Positions 43,955 through 56,299 of a stretch of DNA of 64,000 nucleotides are shown one piece after another. Under the pieces are notes generated by a model, which did not search any database, was not told where the DNA came from, and was given only the letters and a program-made list of their open reading frames with translations. The position numbers and the translations under genes were made by a program. Source of the stretch: Bettongia penicillata ogilbyi (lineage: Eukaryota; Chordata; Mammalia; Diprotodontia; Potoroidae); NCBI GenBank assembly GCA_023548195.1, contig JAJHZJ010000419.1:3054273-3118272 (forward strand), written 5' to 3'. How positions within the stretch are numbered: position 1 is the stretch's first letter; the number at the start of each line of letters is the position of its first letter.

Positions 43955-44145
43955 ATTTAGAGCTAAACAGGACTTCACGAAGATTAAGCACAACTCCTTC
44001 AATTTAAAGATAAGGAAACTGAGGCACAGAGATGTTAAGTAACTTGCTTAGGGTCACACAGATAGTAAGTGTGTGAGGTAGGATTTGAACTCAGGTCTTC
44101 CTGTCTCCAAGTCCAGTGCTCTCTCTATTACTATACATTGTCTCT
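43955..44145 (-). mobile_element. MIR-like CORE SINE (antisense)
   Basis: TAAGGAAACTGAGGCACAGA, GCTTAGGGTCACACAGATAG, GGATTTGAACTCAGGTCTTC and CCAGTGCTCTCTCTATTAC follow the reverse consensus closely. Confidence 0.8.
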
Positions 44146-44605
44146 ATGTAACATAAATTTACAGCAAAACTTAATACATGAAAATCCAGGTGTTTTAATT
44201 GATTATTTTTTATGGAAAAGCACTTTACTGAAACATTGATCATAGTATTCTTTAAAAGACTCCATACTATATTTTGAATTAGTTTATTTACATAACTGAT
44301 ATTCATATGTCTTTTGGGAGATACTTGTAAAACTGAGGAACCACATAAGGTCACATATGAAAGCCACATACAAGCTCCTCCTGATCATTGGTGACTTCTT
44401 TTTGGCTGTGCTATTTGTCAGAGACTCAGAAATGAGTCTTCTTTTCACTATTAAAATAACTATATGAGTATTGGTCTAACAACATTTTTGTGAATAGTTC
44501 CCTACAAGCCCAAGTGACTTTAACAGAAATAAAATAATTCAAATAGCAAAATAGTTGGAACAAAATCCACATAGTTTATTAAAATTCCAATAAAACAATC
44601 CTCAC

Positions 44606-44774
44606 CTGGAGCCCAAGAAACAGAATAAATAACCCCTTCATTCCCAGGAGAGGTATAGACTGCTGTCAGTGTATTTACATCCCAGACTTTTACAGTTCCA
44701 TCAAATGAAGCTGTTGCTAAAAGATTAGGATTATCAGGTTTAAATTTGCAGTCAAAGATAGTTTCCACATGCCC
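44606..44774 (-). CDS. WDR17: WDR17 exon W4 (first blade of second propeller)
   Basis: 169 bases, residues 188-244. The acceptor CTTGTAG is at the right and the donor GTGAGG at the left. It starts in phase 0 and ends with one base of a Gly codon. It encodes GHVETIFDCKFKPDNPNLLA, then TASFDGTVKVWDVNTLTAVY, then TSPGNEGVIYSVSWAP. It is a textbook WD unit: GH at its start, DG in the loop, and VWD at the end of the third strand; the last part starts the next blade. A Met codon inside the frame is not a start, because the frame runs on into the acceptor. Confidence 0.97.
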
Positions 44775-45403
44775 CTACAAGACAAACAAAAAATAAAACA
44801 TAAAATATGTAAAGCAGGCACATTCATTAAAAAAATGTTACTGTCATATAATTTACAAGTCAACTTTGAATATGAGAGCAAGTTAATATCCTTACTGGAA
44901 TCTTCTTGAAAGATTATGATAAAATAAGTATATAAACAACAAAAATATGATAATGGAAGAATTGCTGGCTTGCCACTGAACTAATGCGTAATTTCATATA
45001 ATGCACAGTTCTAGATTTCACTGAACAGAAGACCATCAAAACCATACAAATGTTGGTTAAATTTCCAACTACAAATATTTACAGTAACACCATTTCCCAA
45101 AGGGTGGAGACATTTATTACTGAGTTCCTGTAAAATCAACCTTTCAATATAACATTTATGTTTTCAAAAACATAAATAAAACAAAATGCCTTAAAGGAGA
45201 AATGTATTTTCTATATAAAATATGGATGCTAAAAGAGCTTGAGATGGTTCATTAATAAAGATATGATCATTTATCTGCTATCTTATTGCTTGAGATAAAA
45301 AGAATATATTTTTCATATTATTTTTGCTACTGCAATTCCATTTCTATGTTTTAAGTCAAATAGTAACAACCAAATCTACATTCAGTTAGTTCCTCTTATT
45401 CCT

Positions 45404-45663
45404 AAGCAGCTAAGTGGTACAGTAGTAGATAGAATGCTTTTCCTGGAATCAGGAAGCCCTGGGTTCAAATCCTGCTGAAGGAACTTACTAGCTGTGTGAT
45501 TTTAGGCAAGTGACTTGACCTCTCTCAGCTTCAGCTTCCTTATCTGTAAAATGGGAATAACAATAGCACCTTCCTCACAGAGTGGTCTGAGGATCAAATT
45601 AGATAAAATATCTTAGAGCTTCAAAACTTAAAGCACTAAATAAATGCTAGCTATTATTATTAT
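45404..45663 (+). mobile_element. Class C SINE
   Basis: AAGCAGCTAAGTGGTACAGT, then GGAATCAGGAAGCCCTGGG, CTGTAAAATGGGAATAACAA and GCACTAAATAAATGCTAGCT followed by a TTATTAT tail. Confidence 0.9.
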
Positions 45664-46610
45664 AAAAAGGATACATATCAAGACTGAAATCTGCTAGAGA
45701 GTGTCTATATTACTACAACTCATTTTTACTGGATTTTTATGTATTCTTAATTTTAGTAAAACAACTATTACTATAAAAGTGTACATAGAAATTACACAAA
45801 GGTAGTATTTGTTTGACATATGTATGTAGTAATAGTACTTCAATAATTTGATGTAAGAAGTATGAGGTCCCAATCGGTAGGAAGTTCCAATGCTTCTGCT
45901 AGGAAATATTTAAGTATGATCTGATCTTTGTGTTACTTTTGTGTTTTGTCCCCAATACCATCCTTCAAGAGAGATATACCACACAAATCTTTAGGGGTGT
46001 ACTTCGACTTAATGAGACGTGTAACTTCCAAAAAGGAATGGAAGAAGATAACATGACTCTTTGCAGGCTGATATCTATATAATAACCAGAAAGAGTTGCT
46101 GACACGACCTCTTCTAGATGGACATTTTCTCAGTTCAAACTTCAAGGGCCTTTCTTAAAGGTGTGAAGGTGATGTGAGTCTCTGTTACTGAGAAATTCTT
46201 GATAGAGGGAAGAAAAAGCCCTTCTGTTGAGCTAAGATTTCTCATATTCCTGGTTTGTATTCATTTGTAAACCTACTAACAATTATTTAGCTTCTACAGA
46301 AGAATATGTCTCTGGAGTTACATTCCATGAAAATGACTGTGTTGCTGTTTTTAATGAGGAGGACCTCAAATGGGAAAAGATGTTAGACAGCGAGAGATAA
46401 TGAGAAAAGGGCAAATTAAGATATGCTCCAAGAAATGTATTGAGAATACTGCTACTAATGATTTATACCACTATAATTTGGTAGAATTCAAGCCCTTAAA
46501 AATAAAGATTTCAATTTATGTAAAATATAAAAATCAACAAAACTAAATTTCATTTGAATATTGAAATAGATCCATAAAGCAGATTTCAGAATCCTATGGT
46601 TTATTTCTGA

Positions 46611-46765
46611 AAGCATAGCACAGTAGTAAGAATACTGGACTGGATTCTGTTCCTGAGCTTTTTGACCTTTGATAAATTACCAAAACTTGTCTAGACCTTG
46701 GGAGTGCTTAGACTGGATAATCTCTGAGGTTCCTTCCTATTCTAATGATTTATAATTCTGTGACA
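46611..46765 (+). mobile_element. MIR-like SINE fragment
   Basis: AGCATAGCACAGTAGTAAGA, GACTGGATTCTGTTCCTGAG, then GATAATCTCTGAGGTTCCTT and TCTAATGATTTATAATTCTG. Confidence 0.65.
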
Positions 46766-47454
46766 TTTCTTCCTTTCACATCTCTCTTCAAGTGTTCTTT
46801 CTCATCAAAGTAATTAAGTTATGACTATTGGACAGGAGACAGGAGCTGCTATGTTTTAGAAATGCAAATATTTACCTGGAAAATTAAAAGGATACCCCAG
46901 AAACATGAAATAAAAACCTGGGGACTTTGATCAGAGGTAATGTGAAAAGGAAGGTATAGAATCAAAGAATTTCCTTAAAGAATATGCAAGTGAACTTGAC
47001 CATCTTGAGAACTCTAGTTAGAGGAGGACCAAATTGTAAACTAATACTAAGAAGGTATCCTTTCCTAGGACAGGAACAGGTGCATGGCAAAATTTAATGT
47101 TATATCCAGCCATCAAAAAGAAATAGCATGAAGTAGGGCACAGAGAGTTGGGATTAGGAATCCAGGCAAACCTAGGCTAAATAAAGTCTTACCTCTGATA
47201 CAATAGTGGGTATGTGACCCTGTGCCTCAGTGCCTCATGCGACTCATTAAGTACCCCATGCAACTGTCTAAGACTTTATCTTGCAGAACAGCGGCTAATC
47301 CAACTTGGTAGATGGATTTTCCTTGCTGGGAAGGTCTACACTCCTCAAATCCATCTAATGATAGATTTAGTTATATCTGATTATGAATTTATTTATAATT
47401 CTTCAGCATAAATTATAATGTCATACTTTTCTACCAAATATATACTTTGTTATG

Positions 47455-47565
47455 AATGAAAGTGTACTTAAGTGCTTTCTATTGTGCTAAGTGCTAGGGA
47501 TACAAATAGAAAAGCAGACAGTTCCTGCTATGAAGGAGATTGCCTTCCAAAGCAGAAAACAATAC
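47455..47565 (+). mobile_element. L2-like LINE fragment
   Basis: AGTGCTTTCTATTGTGCTAA, GTGCTAGGGATACAAATAG, then CAGTTCCTGCTATGAAGGAG. Confidence 0.5.
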
Positions 47566-47799
47566 ATAGAATAGGTATTATCTGTGAGTTAGATGGAAAG
47601 GTCAATGTTTCTTAGGGTATAGTGGCAAAGCAGATAGTAATGCATCTTATTTAATGTCATTTTCTTTGATGAACCATCCCTTTTGTGATAACTTACCATT
47701 TGGCTGTATGAAGGACTTTGGCAAGAACTTTATTCTACAGGGCTTTAGGAGTAGTCACTGCTGAAGGCACAAGGCTTGTAGCACTTGTAGCGTTCCTGT

Positions 47800-48110
47800 C
47801 TGGGCTGAGTCTCTACAAGGGTTACTCCCCTAAGCCATGGCTCTAGGCAGCAAGGTGGAGGTAAGGTCAGTGGTCTAGGGAACACTACTGATGTTAGAGC
47901 TTTTGGAATTAACCAGCTATTGCTGGCAATTTGTATTGGTAGAAGTGGCAGGATGGTGAGTGTTCATCCCTAAGGATTGCTCCCCCTACGTTATGGCTGC
48001 TGTGGGCTGGACTGGAAGCAGAGTTGGTGGTCTCAGGGGCATTGCCACTCCTAGGGCTCTTGGGCTGTTTCCACAATGGTCTGATAGGAGGTGAGGATTG
48101 AGGGGTGATT
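47800..48110. repeat. Degenerate ~155-base tandem repeat
   Basis: GGTTACTCCCCTAAGCCATG at about 47819 and GATTGCTCCCCCTACGTTAT at about 47975 begin two similar stretches. Both continue with a GGTGGTCTNGGGNANNNCCACT-like part (GTCAGTGGTCTAGGGAACAC, GTTGGTGGTCTCAGGGGCAT). The unit could be part of a LINE 5' region. It is low-confidence. Confidence 0.4.
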
Positions 48111-48239
48111 GTGGTTTGACTGGCTTGGCCCATGTTTTGTGCCCAGTCTCATTTTTAGAACACCTTGTTTCTTCAGTGTGTTCATTTTCTTTTATATAAT
48201 GGACCCTAATGCAGTTCTCATTAACTCTTGACTGAGTTG

Positions 48240-49190
48240 TACTCTTAGTATCTGCTAACTGGTCTGTCTTCAGACTTTCCCATTTTCAATCCATCCATCA
48301 AATCCCCTGCTAAAGTAGATTTCCTAATGAACAGATCTGAATGTTTCTCCTTTGCTCAAAAAACATTTAGTAGCTCCCTACTGCCTGCCAAATAAAACAT
48401 ACTTTTTTTGGCAGTTAATTCAAGATTCTTACTATCTGCCTGGATCCAGCCTTCTCTTTAGCTTTGTTTACAGTACTCCTCTAGGCACAAACATTCTACT
48501 CTCTTAGACTTCTTCCATAAGACTGAATTAGACTCTCTACCTGCTCCCACCAATTGAAATTCTTCTTTTTCAAGTCCCCAGATGGTTGTTAATTCCTCCA
48601 TGTCACTTTCACTAATCCTCATAGCTAGAAATGATCCCTCCTTTTGCTGAATTTTTCTTGTCACTCTATTTGGTCTCTCCTACGTGTCCAATAATTGCCT
48701 AATTTCTATTGTAGGGAAGCTAGGTGGTGCAGTGCATAGAGCATCATTGCAGGAGTCAGGAGGACCTGAGGTCAAATCTCACTTCAGTTACTTGACACGC
48801 ACTAGCTGCGTGACCTTGGGCAAGTCACTTAACCCCAACTGCCTCATCCTGGGTCATCTCCAGTCATCCTGATGAATATCTGGTCACTGGATTCAGATGG
48901 TTCTGGAGGAGAAGGGAGGCTGGTGACCTGCACAGCTCTCCCTCACTCAAAATACAAAGTCAAGTGCAAGTCATGTCATCATTTCTCTGATGGCACGGTC
49001 TTCATCGTCAACGAAGGACGAACGCACACACAATTTCTATTGTAGTTGTCTATATACATATGTCTCCTCCCACTAGACATAAGCTCCTTAAGTTGTGACA
49101 TGTATTGCTTTTCTTCATTTCATCCCCAGTGCTTAACATGTTATTTTGGACATAGTATATGCATCTGTAATGCTTATTAATTGAAATTGT
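48240..49190 (+). mobile_element. L2 LINE 3' part, split by a SINE
   Basis: Left part (48240-48714): GTCTTCAGACTTTCCCATTT, TAGCTCCCTACTGCCTGCCA, CTTACTATCTGCCTGGATCC. Right part (49032-49190): GACATAAGCTCCTTAAGTTG, then CATCCCCAGTGCTTAACATG. The halves continue one another across the inserted class B SINE. Confidence 0.8.
48715..49031 (+). mobile_element. Class B SINE with perfect 14-base target duplication
   Basis: Head GGAAGCTAGGTGGTGCAGTG, then GAGTCAGGAGGACCTGAGG, CAGTCATCCTGATGAATATC, GGTGACCTGCACAGCTCTCC and GTCATGTCATCATTTCTCTG. AATTTCTATTGTAG stands at 48701-48714 and 49032-49045. It is full length. Confidence 0.95.
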
Positions 49191-51754
49191 TTGAAAATAG
49201 TTAAGAAAATGTATAAACTATCTTTACAACTGGCTTTTTCTTTAAAAATACTATATGTTATATAGGATAACTCTCTGGGAGAGGAGAGTTGAGGAATACT
49301 GGGAGAAATCCAGGTAATGTGAAAAAAATGTCAAAAATTATTTTTATAAAAAAAACTAGCTATATAAAACATACTTCTAAAGTATTTATCTTATAACTAA
49401 AATGCTCCACTTAGGCAGTAGAAATCAATCAACACCTTTAAAAGGTATCTTGTTCATTACCTCTTAAAGTCTCTTGTTACAAATGGTTCTTTATGGGTGA
49501 GGTATATACAACAAGAGGCACTTGGATGTTTCATAAGGACTTGTCCAATGTGAGCAAAGCAGGCTTTGAAACAGAAAGGCAAAAAGCAGGATACAATACT
49601 CTTTGCAAAATTCAATTCATTAAGAGTATCCTCCATAATGATGATTAGAATCATAGAATTTTTACTCTTACAAGAGACTACAGAAATGGTCTCTTGGATT
49701 TATTCATTTTCAGATAAGTAAACTTCAGTCAAGAGTGGTTAAGTAGAGCTAGTCAATGACAGATCCAAAGCTAAAACTTGACTCATTCAATTCAGTGATT
49801 CATTTATTTCCACACTGCTGTCTCCCCAGTAAAAGTCTGAGTATTTGCCTTATTTTTGAGTTATTTTTGACTTATTTTTGTTGCTGAATTACAGAAAAAT
49901 CAGATCATTTTCATGCCAATATATATATATAATCTACATGTGGCAACAATACATATGACCAATAGGTTTTTCATACCTACATTTTGTACATATAAAAAAA
50001 TTAATATTCTATTATAGTTTAGTATGTGTGTATATTATATAGCTATTTCTATCTCTATATTTCTCTACTGTTTCTAAAGCTTTTTGGTCATTTGAAAACA
50101 AGTTGTAGCAAGTCATGGTCAAAGGACTGCCCCTAACCTTGAAAGGAAACATGTCCCCTGACATCATGTTTGCCTTTTCTCCTTAAAAGGTATAGAAACA
50201 GAGACGTCAAGCATGAGGAATAAGAGAAGTTTTATGCTTTAATGGTCACAAAGCCACACACACCTCAACAGTGAGGCACCCTGTAGAGAGAGGGAGAGTA
50301 GCGACTAGCAGTATGGGACTTCTCAGTGGGTAACTATCATTGTAGTTAAACATAGGCTCATTTAGGCAGAGATGCTGAATGATATCCATGCTTTCAGTGG
50401 TTCTGATAGGGGGATGGACCTGGACCCTAAAAGGAAAAGACCATGTCTTTGAAAACAACCCAGCCCAGACTACTAGCATCTCCCCCAAGACATCCAGCCC
50501 AGCCTAACCCACCTAGATACTTGACAGTCCTTTCACAGTGGCTCTTGACCCACCCCAGATCACTTAATTCCTTTCACTATTGTACCTGGTCCAGCCCAGG
50601 CTATTTACCACTCCTTACTCCCATCTAGATCTTTTTACTATCCATTTTTTGTACCTGAGTCTTACCCCCAGTATACTGAAGATTCATTAGGAATACCACC
50701 TATTGGCATTACATTACCTTGATACTTGATTGGAAGACAGTTTGAGTGTTTGAGTTCTTTCCAGGTAGAAGCTGCCCCATACCCTGACATTTTGAGGTTC
50801 CCAGAAACCCCAAATCACATAATTTTCATATAATCAGAGGCCTATCCCTCAACTTCACTGCTCTGCCTCAGTCTCTCTCAACCCACTCCCCACCTCTAAT
50901 GCAGCCTTTCTACTGAGTAAGGTCTGGGTATTCCTAGTGAATATTTAGCTTTGAGTGCACACTCAGTGAGGAAGGCTCACTTTCTTGTTGACTAGCCATG
51001 TGACCTCATTATAATAATGGTGCTAACTGACTGCAAAGACAGACACATACTTGAATTTACTCACCACAGAACTGGTGTATAATGCATTGTTTACTCACCA
51101 TAGAATTGAGAGGCAAAGAGATATACAGAATAGCAAGAAAACAATACATTACAAAACAATATCTACTGAGAAGCTATAGGCCTACAACTCTACTGCAGCC
51201 TTAGGATTGAACTAGATTAGGAGTTTTAGGAAATGTGCCAGTTGTGTATGTTTGCTCTTCCCCCAAAAGCACTTAAAAGAGTATCCCCTTCCTTCTTGAC
51301 TCACTACATGAAATGGTGGAAACTGGAGAAACTCTGATCCAGGATTCCCAGCACAGGAAAGTACCTAAGAACCCAAGTCAACTATAGAAAGGATTGACAT
51401 TCCCATGAGGAGATGTTTTCCATCCTATCCATCTTGTACAGTCTTGGCTGGTCACAGTTAGCCATCACAGAGTACAGTGAATGGATTTGGTAGCTAGTCC
51501 AAGACAGGAACTGTACTATGGGTTCAAAGTCCTGCTTGCACCAGATCCTCTCTATTATAACCACTTAATGTTAATTCATCTCTCATACCTCCTGCCCAAA
51601 GACCCTTTTGCTTGGCACAAGGGGAGAAGCAGTAGTATAAAGCAAAGGGTAGGGAGGAAGCTTAACCATGATTAAAAAAAAATCTTTATTATTTGTAATA
51701 TATGGGTATGACATCATTCAGCACCAACGTCTTTGTTGCTATTGATGATAGGTG

Positions 51755-51965
51755 GAGGTTCTGGTCCAGACCTCTAATTTCTTTAGAAGACTATAAATAG
51801 AGTAGAAATTTCCTCTACCAACGTAGATTGATAACTCTTCTCTTACAGTCTTTGTTGACTGAGTCACTGGGAAGTTTAGTGATTAGTCCAAGGTCATGCT
51901 ATGAGAAACTAGACTTGAGCCTAGGTTTTCCTGACACCAAGTCTTCTATCCACTATACAAGACTG
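51755..51965 (-). mobile_element. MIR-like SINE (antisense)
   Basis: AATTTCCTCTACCAACGTAG, then GATTAGTCCAAGGTCATGCT, GAGCCTAGGTTTTCCTGACA and GTCTTCTATCCACTATACAA. It is related to the copy at 35690. Confidence 0.7.
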
Positions 51966-52019
51966 CATAATATAAAAAGCTAGAAAGTCATATATTTTAG
52001 AATATTATAGTAAACATAC

Positions 52020-52204
52020 CAAGTCCCTAAGAAAATCCCATTTCTTGGCTCCCATATCATAAAGCCCGACTCCACCATCCATGAAACAGCAGACAGCATG
52101 GCCCGGAGGAAGAGAAAAAGCTTGATTCCGTGTCAGAGTTGGAGGAGGAACAGCTTCACTAGTTGAGGATGTATAATGATTTTTGGTTGGAGAATGTTCT
52201 GAAA
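52020..52204 (-). CDS. WDR17: WDR17 exon W3 (linker between propellers)
   Basis: 185 bases, residues 126-187. The acceptor TTAAGCAG is at the right and the donor GTATGT at the left. Two bases complete a Phe codon; it ends in phase 0. It encodes SEHSPTKNHYTSSTSEAVPP, then PTLTRNQAFSLPPGHAVCCF, then MDGGVGLYDMGAKKWDFLRD and L. The first half is Ser/Thr/Pro-rich and probably disordered. GGVGLYDMGAKKWDFLRDL resembles the closing strand of a WD blade. Three AGs lie near the acceptor; the one kept is the only one that joins W2 in frame. Confidence 0.94.
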
Positions 52205-52254
52205 CTGCTTAATTTAAACAAAAAAGTATAAATTACATGAAAGTATTGGCCAAA

Positions 52255-52310
52255 AAGTCAATAAACATTTATTGAGCCTCTGCTATGTGCCAGGCACTGT
52301 GCTAAAACTA
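52255..52310 (+). mobile_element. L2-like fragment
   Basis: CAATAAACATTTATTGAGCC, then TATGTGCCAGGCACTGTGC. Confidence 0.65.
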
Positions 52311-52516
52311 ACACACTTCTCATATACTAGAAGGAAGTACTGATACATCATTTAACATAAAGATGTTCAATTATTTATTTTCTTTTATAATCTGAATCTT
52401 GTGAATGAAGCCAAGATATTCTGACCAAATTTTCTGTAAAAATAAGGAATACTTTTTTGAGCCATTGCTTGTATGGGGAAAATGTGTTTATTATACGTAC
52501 CTGTTCTCCTGCTTAC

Positions 52517-52545
52517 ACACATACACACACATGCACGCACACACA
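52517..52545. repeat. CA microsatellite
   Basis: ACACACATACACACACATGC-type units. Confidence 0.85.
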
Positions 52546-54319
52546 ATAGTTAAGAGAGTGTTACAAAACAGAAGTACATATAGTTACAGAGGAATAAAGA
52601 TGTAATTAAAATTTAACTGGAGAAGTATAGTCCATCCCATTCCAGGGGTGTGACTTTAAAAAAAAATAACTTCTTAAAAAAATTACAAATACAATATTTA
52701 ATATAAAACTTTTCTCTGAATAATGCTACAATGTTATAACCTTCTCTAATACCTCTTATAAAGAGAATTTCAGTTATTTGAAAATCAAAAAATTTAAGCG
52801 ATGGAAGAGACAATGTAGATCAATTGGTTCACCTCTCAATTATTTACAGATGAAGTAAATGAGGCCCAGATTTTTCGTTGATTGTAAAAACAAAAAAGAG
52901 ACATGAATTGATCAGGTCCAATGCTAGCTATAGGTAAAACTGGGAAATGAACTCAAGTGTCTTGACCCCAGTCCAGTGCATTTTGCAATGCCCCTTGCTA
53001 TTTGACCTCCAATGTTAATTTCAGACTCCTAAACCTTACCTTGCAGCATAGGTGCTCCTACTAACTCAGAATCTATTGACCCGCAGGCATGAAATTATCA
53101 CTGAAATGTTCCTATGATTCAAGTGAATTGCCTTCCCTTCTGCACTAACAGTTGCACTTTATACTGCTTAAAATTTATCTCCATCATATTCGTAACCTGG
53201 ATGTCATTTCTTCAGCTAACCCCTTTATTTGAGTGTTTCTATAATCAAAATTATATTTTAAGAATGGAGTCAGCTTGCTACCTTTCTAGTCTTTAAAGTT
53301 CCTTCCATCTCCAAATTCTACTGTCATTTACAAACTTAGCTAATCATCATCTGGTCACTTCTACAGAGATTAAGTTAGTTTTCTGAACAAGTGTTAAAAC
53401 TTCTGAACAATAAGTTTTTCCCTCCTAATTTTCTCTATTACATATTTTATATATACATATATTTTATGTATAATTATGTAAAAATCTATATCTATATATA
53501 CTATCTTGAAAACATTTAATACCTTTCATTGTTTTGGATTTTTTTTTCCTAACAGTCAGAAAGGTGGTATAATGCATGCACATCTAAAGATTTAAAATGT
53601 GTCCAAGCTTCAAATACATATTTGCAATATAGCTGATACTAGGATGTGACCAGAATGTGAATAGGGGGAGTAGAACAGCTTTTCATGGAATAATCTACCT
53701 ATTTCAAGACCTCTGTGAGTTTTCACCTGGAAGAGAATATGATGTTCTGTAGATAGACATCTATATTGCCAAAGTAAATCACAGGATATATGATTATATC
53801 AGATTTCATACAAGGAGATGTTAATTTACCAGATAATTTATTTTAGGCCCTAAATACATTCATTCTTTTGAGGCTCTGTAGCAAAAGTACTAGACCTTAT
53901 GGGAGTTAAGAAATCCAGATTCAAGTTCTGGCTGCCATATGTGGCAGCGTGATGTTTTAGTGGCTAGAATGCCAGACTTGGATTAGGAAGGCCTTTCATT
54001 TTTGTCTTTGTACTCTTAGCACTTAGCACAATACTTTATGGTCTGCAAAAGTTCATTACTCTCTCTTTTGACTCGAATAACAACCCTTTGAAGTTGGTAC
54101 TACAGGCATCAAATCAAAGCATTCCAGAAATTTAAAGGACTTCAGTGACCATTTAGTTCAACCCATACAGTAAAAGAATAGTTGAACAATGCACACAACA
54201 AAGGTTATGCACCCTGCCCTGTGCCCTCTTCTCTTTTCTCTCACACTATTATAGTAAGGGATCTCATCAGCTCTCATCGTTTCAACTATCATTTCAATTC
54301 AGATGACTCTCAGACCTAC

Positions 54320-55080
54320 TTGTCTGGACTTCATCTCTGTCCTGACCTCCAGTTTCACATTACCTAACAGACATCAAACTTATAAATGTCCTCCTTCTCC
54401 TCTAATGATGTCAGAAGGCCTAGTGCAGGCCTTCATTACCTCATACCTGGACAATTGCAATAGTGTGGTGGTTGACCTCCCTGCTTCAAGCCCCTCCTCA
54501 CTCTATTCTCCACTCAGCTGTCAAACTCATCTTCCTAAAACTACATCTGACTCTATCATTCTCTCATATTCAGTCAACTGTGATTCCCCATACTTCCAGG
54601 GTCAAATATAAAAGCCTGTTTGGATATTAAAGCTCTTTATAATCTAGCCCTTTCCTAGCATTCTAGTCTTCTTACACCTTACTCCCCTCATATACTCTTC
54701 AATCCAGTAACACTGGTCTCCTGGCTGTTCCTTACACAACATTCCAATATCTCCTGTCTCTAAGTGTTTTCACTGGCTATATCCCATGCATGGAATGCTC
54801 TCCCGCCTCAATTCCACCTCGAAGCCTTCCTTCAAGTCTTAGTTAAAGCCCCAACTTCTTCCAGAGGTCTTTTCCCAGTCATCCTAAATGTTAATGCCTT
54901 TGCTTTAGGACTATCTCAAATTTATCTCATCTATATTTTGTCTGTACATATTTGTTTGTATGTTGTCTTCCTCATCAGACAGCAGGTACTATCTTTGGCC
55001 TTTCTTTGTATCTCCAGTGCTTAGCACAGTGCCTGGCACATAAAAGGCTCTTAATAGATACTAGTTGACTGAATTCTATT
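54320..55080 (+). mobile_element. L2 LINE 3' fragment
   Basis: A long stretch in L2 order: GGCCTTCATTACCTCATACC, TGACCTCCCTGCTTCAAGCC, CATCTTCCTAAAACTACATC, ATGGAATGCTCTCCCGCCTC, CCTTCCTTCAAGTCTTAG, and the tail CACAGTGCCTGGCACATAAA. Coding potential is decayed; two open frames of about 90-100 codons here belong to it. Confidence 0.85.
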
Positions 55081-55329
55081 TGATAAAAGCACCCATTTAA
55101 AATCTACTTTGGGCCTCTTCTGCTCACTTATTCTTCAAAGAATCTCATCTCTCCTGCCTCTACTTCTATAAAATGCCCCTACACCATAATCAGATTCCAT
55201 ACTACTATTTTTCTTTTGATAATTGTTTTCTGTCCAATATAATCTTCTCAGGATGTAAATATTTTATTGAATATGTGATACAAAACAACACTACTGAACT
55301 CTAAAATTATAATATTAATTTATCAATCA

Positions 55330-55780
55330 TTAAGAATTGATTACATGCTCACTCTGTGCCACAGAATACACTAAGTCTAAGGAATTATGTACATTAGACT
55401 GTGAGCTCCTTGAAGGCAGGAACTGTCTTTTGCCTTCATCTCCCCAGTGTTCAGTGCTGTGCCTGGCACATAGCAGGTATTTAACAATAAGGCATATTGA
55501 TTAAGGAATACAAATACAGAAACAAAATAGTCTCTGCCCTCAAAAAATTCACATATTTTTTTAAGGAGAAGATAACATCTACATATATAAGTACAAATAA
55601 AAACAAGTATGTAAATATTCATAATATTTATAATGTAAACACTAAAAAATAAGCATGTAAATCTGTATGTGTATACACAAAATTAAGGGTAATCTGTATG
55701 TGTGTGTGTGTGTGTGCATGAACTCACAGCAGTTGAGAAGGATAAGGAAAGACTTAAGAAGGAGGTGGTATCTGATCTGA
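55330..55780. mobile_element. L2-like block with inserted tail, host of the retrovirus
   Basis: CTCACTCTGTGCCACAGAAT, then GTGAGCTCCTTGAAGGCAGG to GGCACATAGCAGGTATTTAA (a separate tail), then TAGTCTCTGCCCTCAAAAAA and GGAGGTGGTATCTGATCTGA. The text continues after the retrovirus at 58497 (GAGGGAAACTAAGTATTCTA). Family is tentative. Confidence 0.55.
55694..55720. repeat. TG microsatellite
   Basis: Thirteen or so TG units, ending in CATG. Confidence 0.9.
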
Positions 55781-55785
55781 GTTAT

Positions 55786-56299
55786 TTTACTGGTAATTTA
55801 AATGGGAAGATCTTTCCCATTCATTAATAGGCCTATGTGACCTGCCTTGGAGTCACATGGAGCCTGTGGTGGAAAAAGTTTGGTTGGAACAGGAAGGGTA
55901 GAGCCAGAAAGGTAGAATAAGAAAATGTGGAGATAGAACAGAACTGAGAGAAAGTTAGTCACAGAGCAGCCAGAGCTAGGAAGGATGCAGGCAAGCAGGC
56001 AGCTGGATAGCATGAGTGAGACAGCTAGTTTCTGATTTTGCTTAAAGGAGCCTGCTTGTGATTTGTTTAAGGGAGCTGGTTTGTGGAAAGCCTAGCAGAG
56101 GAAGACTTGGGGATGGTATCCTCTGCGTTGTTATTGTGTACAGATTTTTTTTTACTATGATGAATTTGGCTTTCTGGTGTCTGAATAAATATTTTGGTTT
56201 TATCTTCCATTTGGAGAATCTATTATATTTTGCAATTCAGAATTGCTCTGGAATATTCATGGCCACCATAGGCATTGTGAATATCATATTGGTGCTACA
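55786..56299 (+). mobile_element. 5' LTR of endogenous retrovirus
   Basis: 514 bases, the same length as the 3' copy at 57978. They match along their length, with many substitutions and small indels: shared blocks include GAAGATCTTTCCCA, CATTAATAGG, TTAGTCA, GCCAGAGC-like text and TATTCATGGCCACCATAGG. It starts TTTACTGG (TG decayed to TT) and ends GGTGCTACA. GTTAT precedes it (55781-55785). A polyadenylation signal AATAAA lies in CTGAATAAATATTTTGG. Confidence 0.9.

Larger units (their letters stand above)
41038..44605 (-). other. WDR17: Intron between W4 and W5
   Basis: 3.6 kb, mostly an antisense L1 in pieces (41380-41925, 42336-42960, 43140-43510) interrupted by L2-like tails (41930-42030, 42085-42335) and an AT-rich minisatellite (42963-43135). 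A MIR/L2 tail (43840-43945) and a MIR-like SINE (43955-44145) follow. Confidence 0.75.
44775..52019 (-). other. WDR17: Intron between W3 and W4
   Basis: 7.2 kb. It contains a SINE (45404-45663), a MIR-like copy (46611-46765), an L2-like fragment (47455-47565), a degenerate tandem repeat (47800-48110), an L2 split by a class B SINE (48240-49190), and a MIR-like SINE (51755-51965). The stretches 49,200-51,700 and 45,670-46,600 hold nothing I can name. Confidence 0.75.

Noticed and set aside
44520..44768. Possible translation start at an internal Met in exon W4
   Set aside because: The frame is open back to the acceptor and continues from W3; the Met is internal to the WD blade.
50120..51320. 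Possible solo LTR, suggested by its composition
   Set aside because: I could not find matching TG...CA ends, a target duplication or a second copy.
54303..55024. Two open frames of 86-102 codons
   Set aside because: Both lie within an L2 3' fragment.
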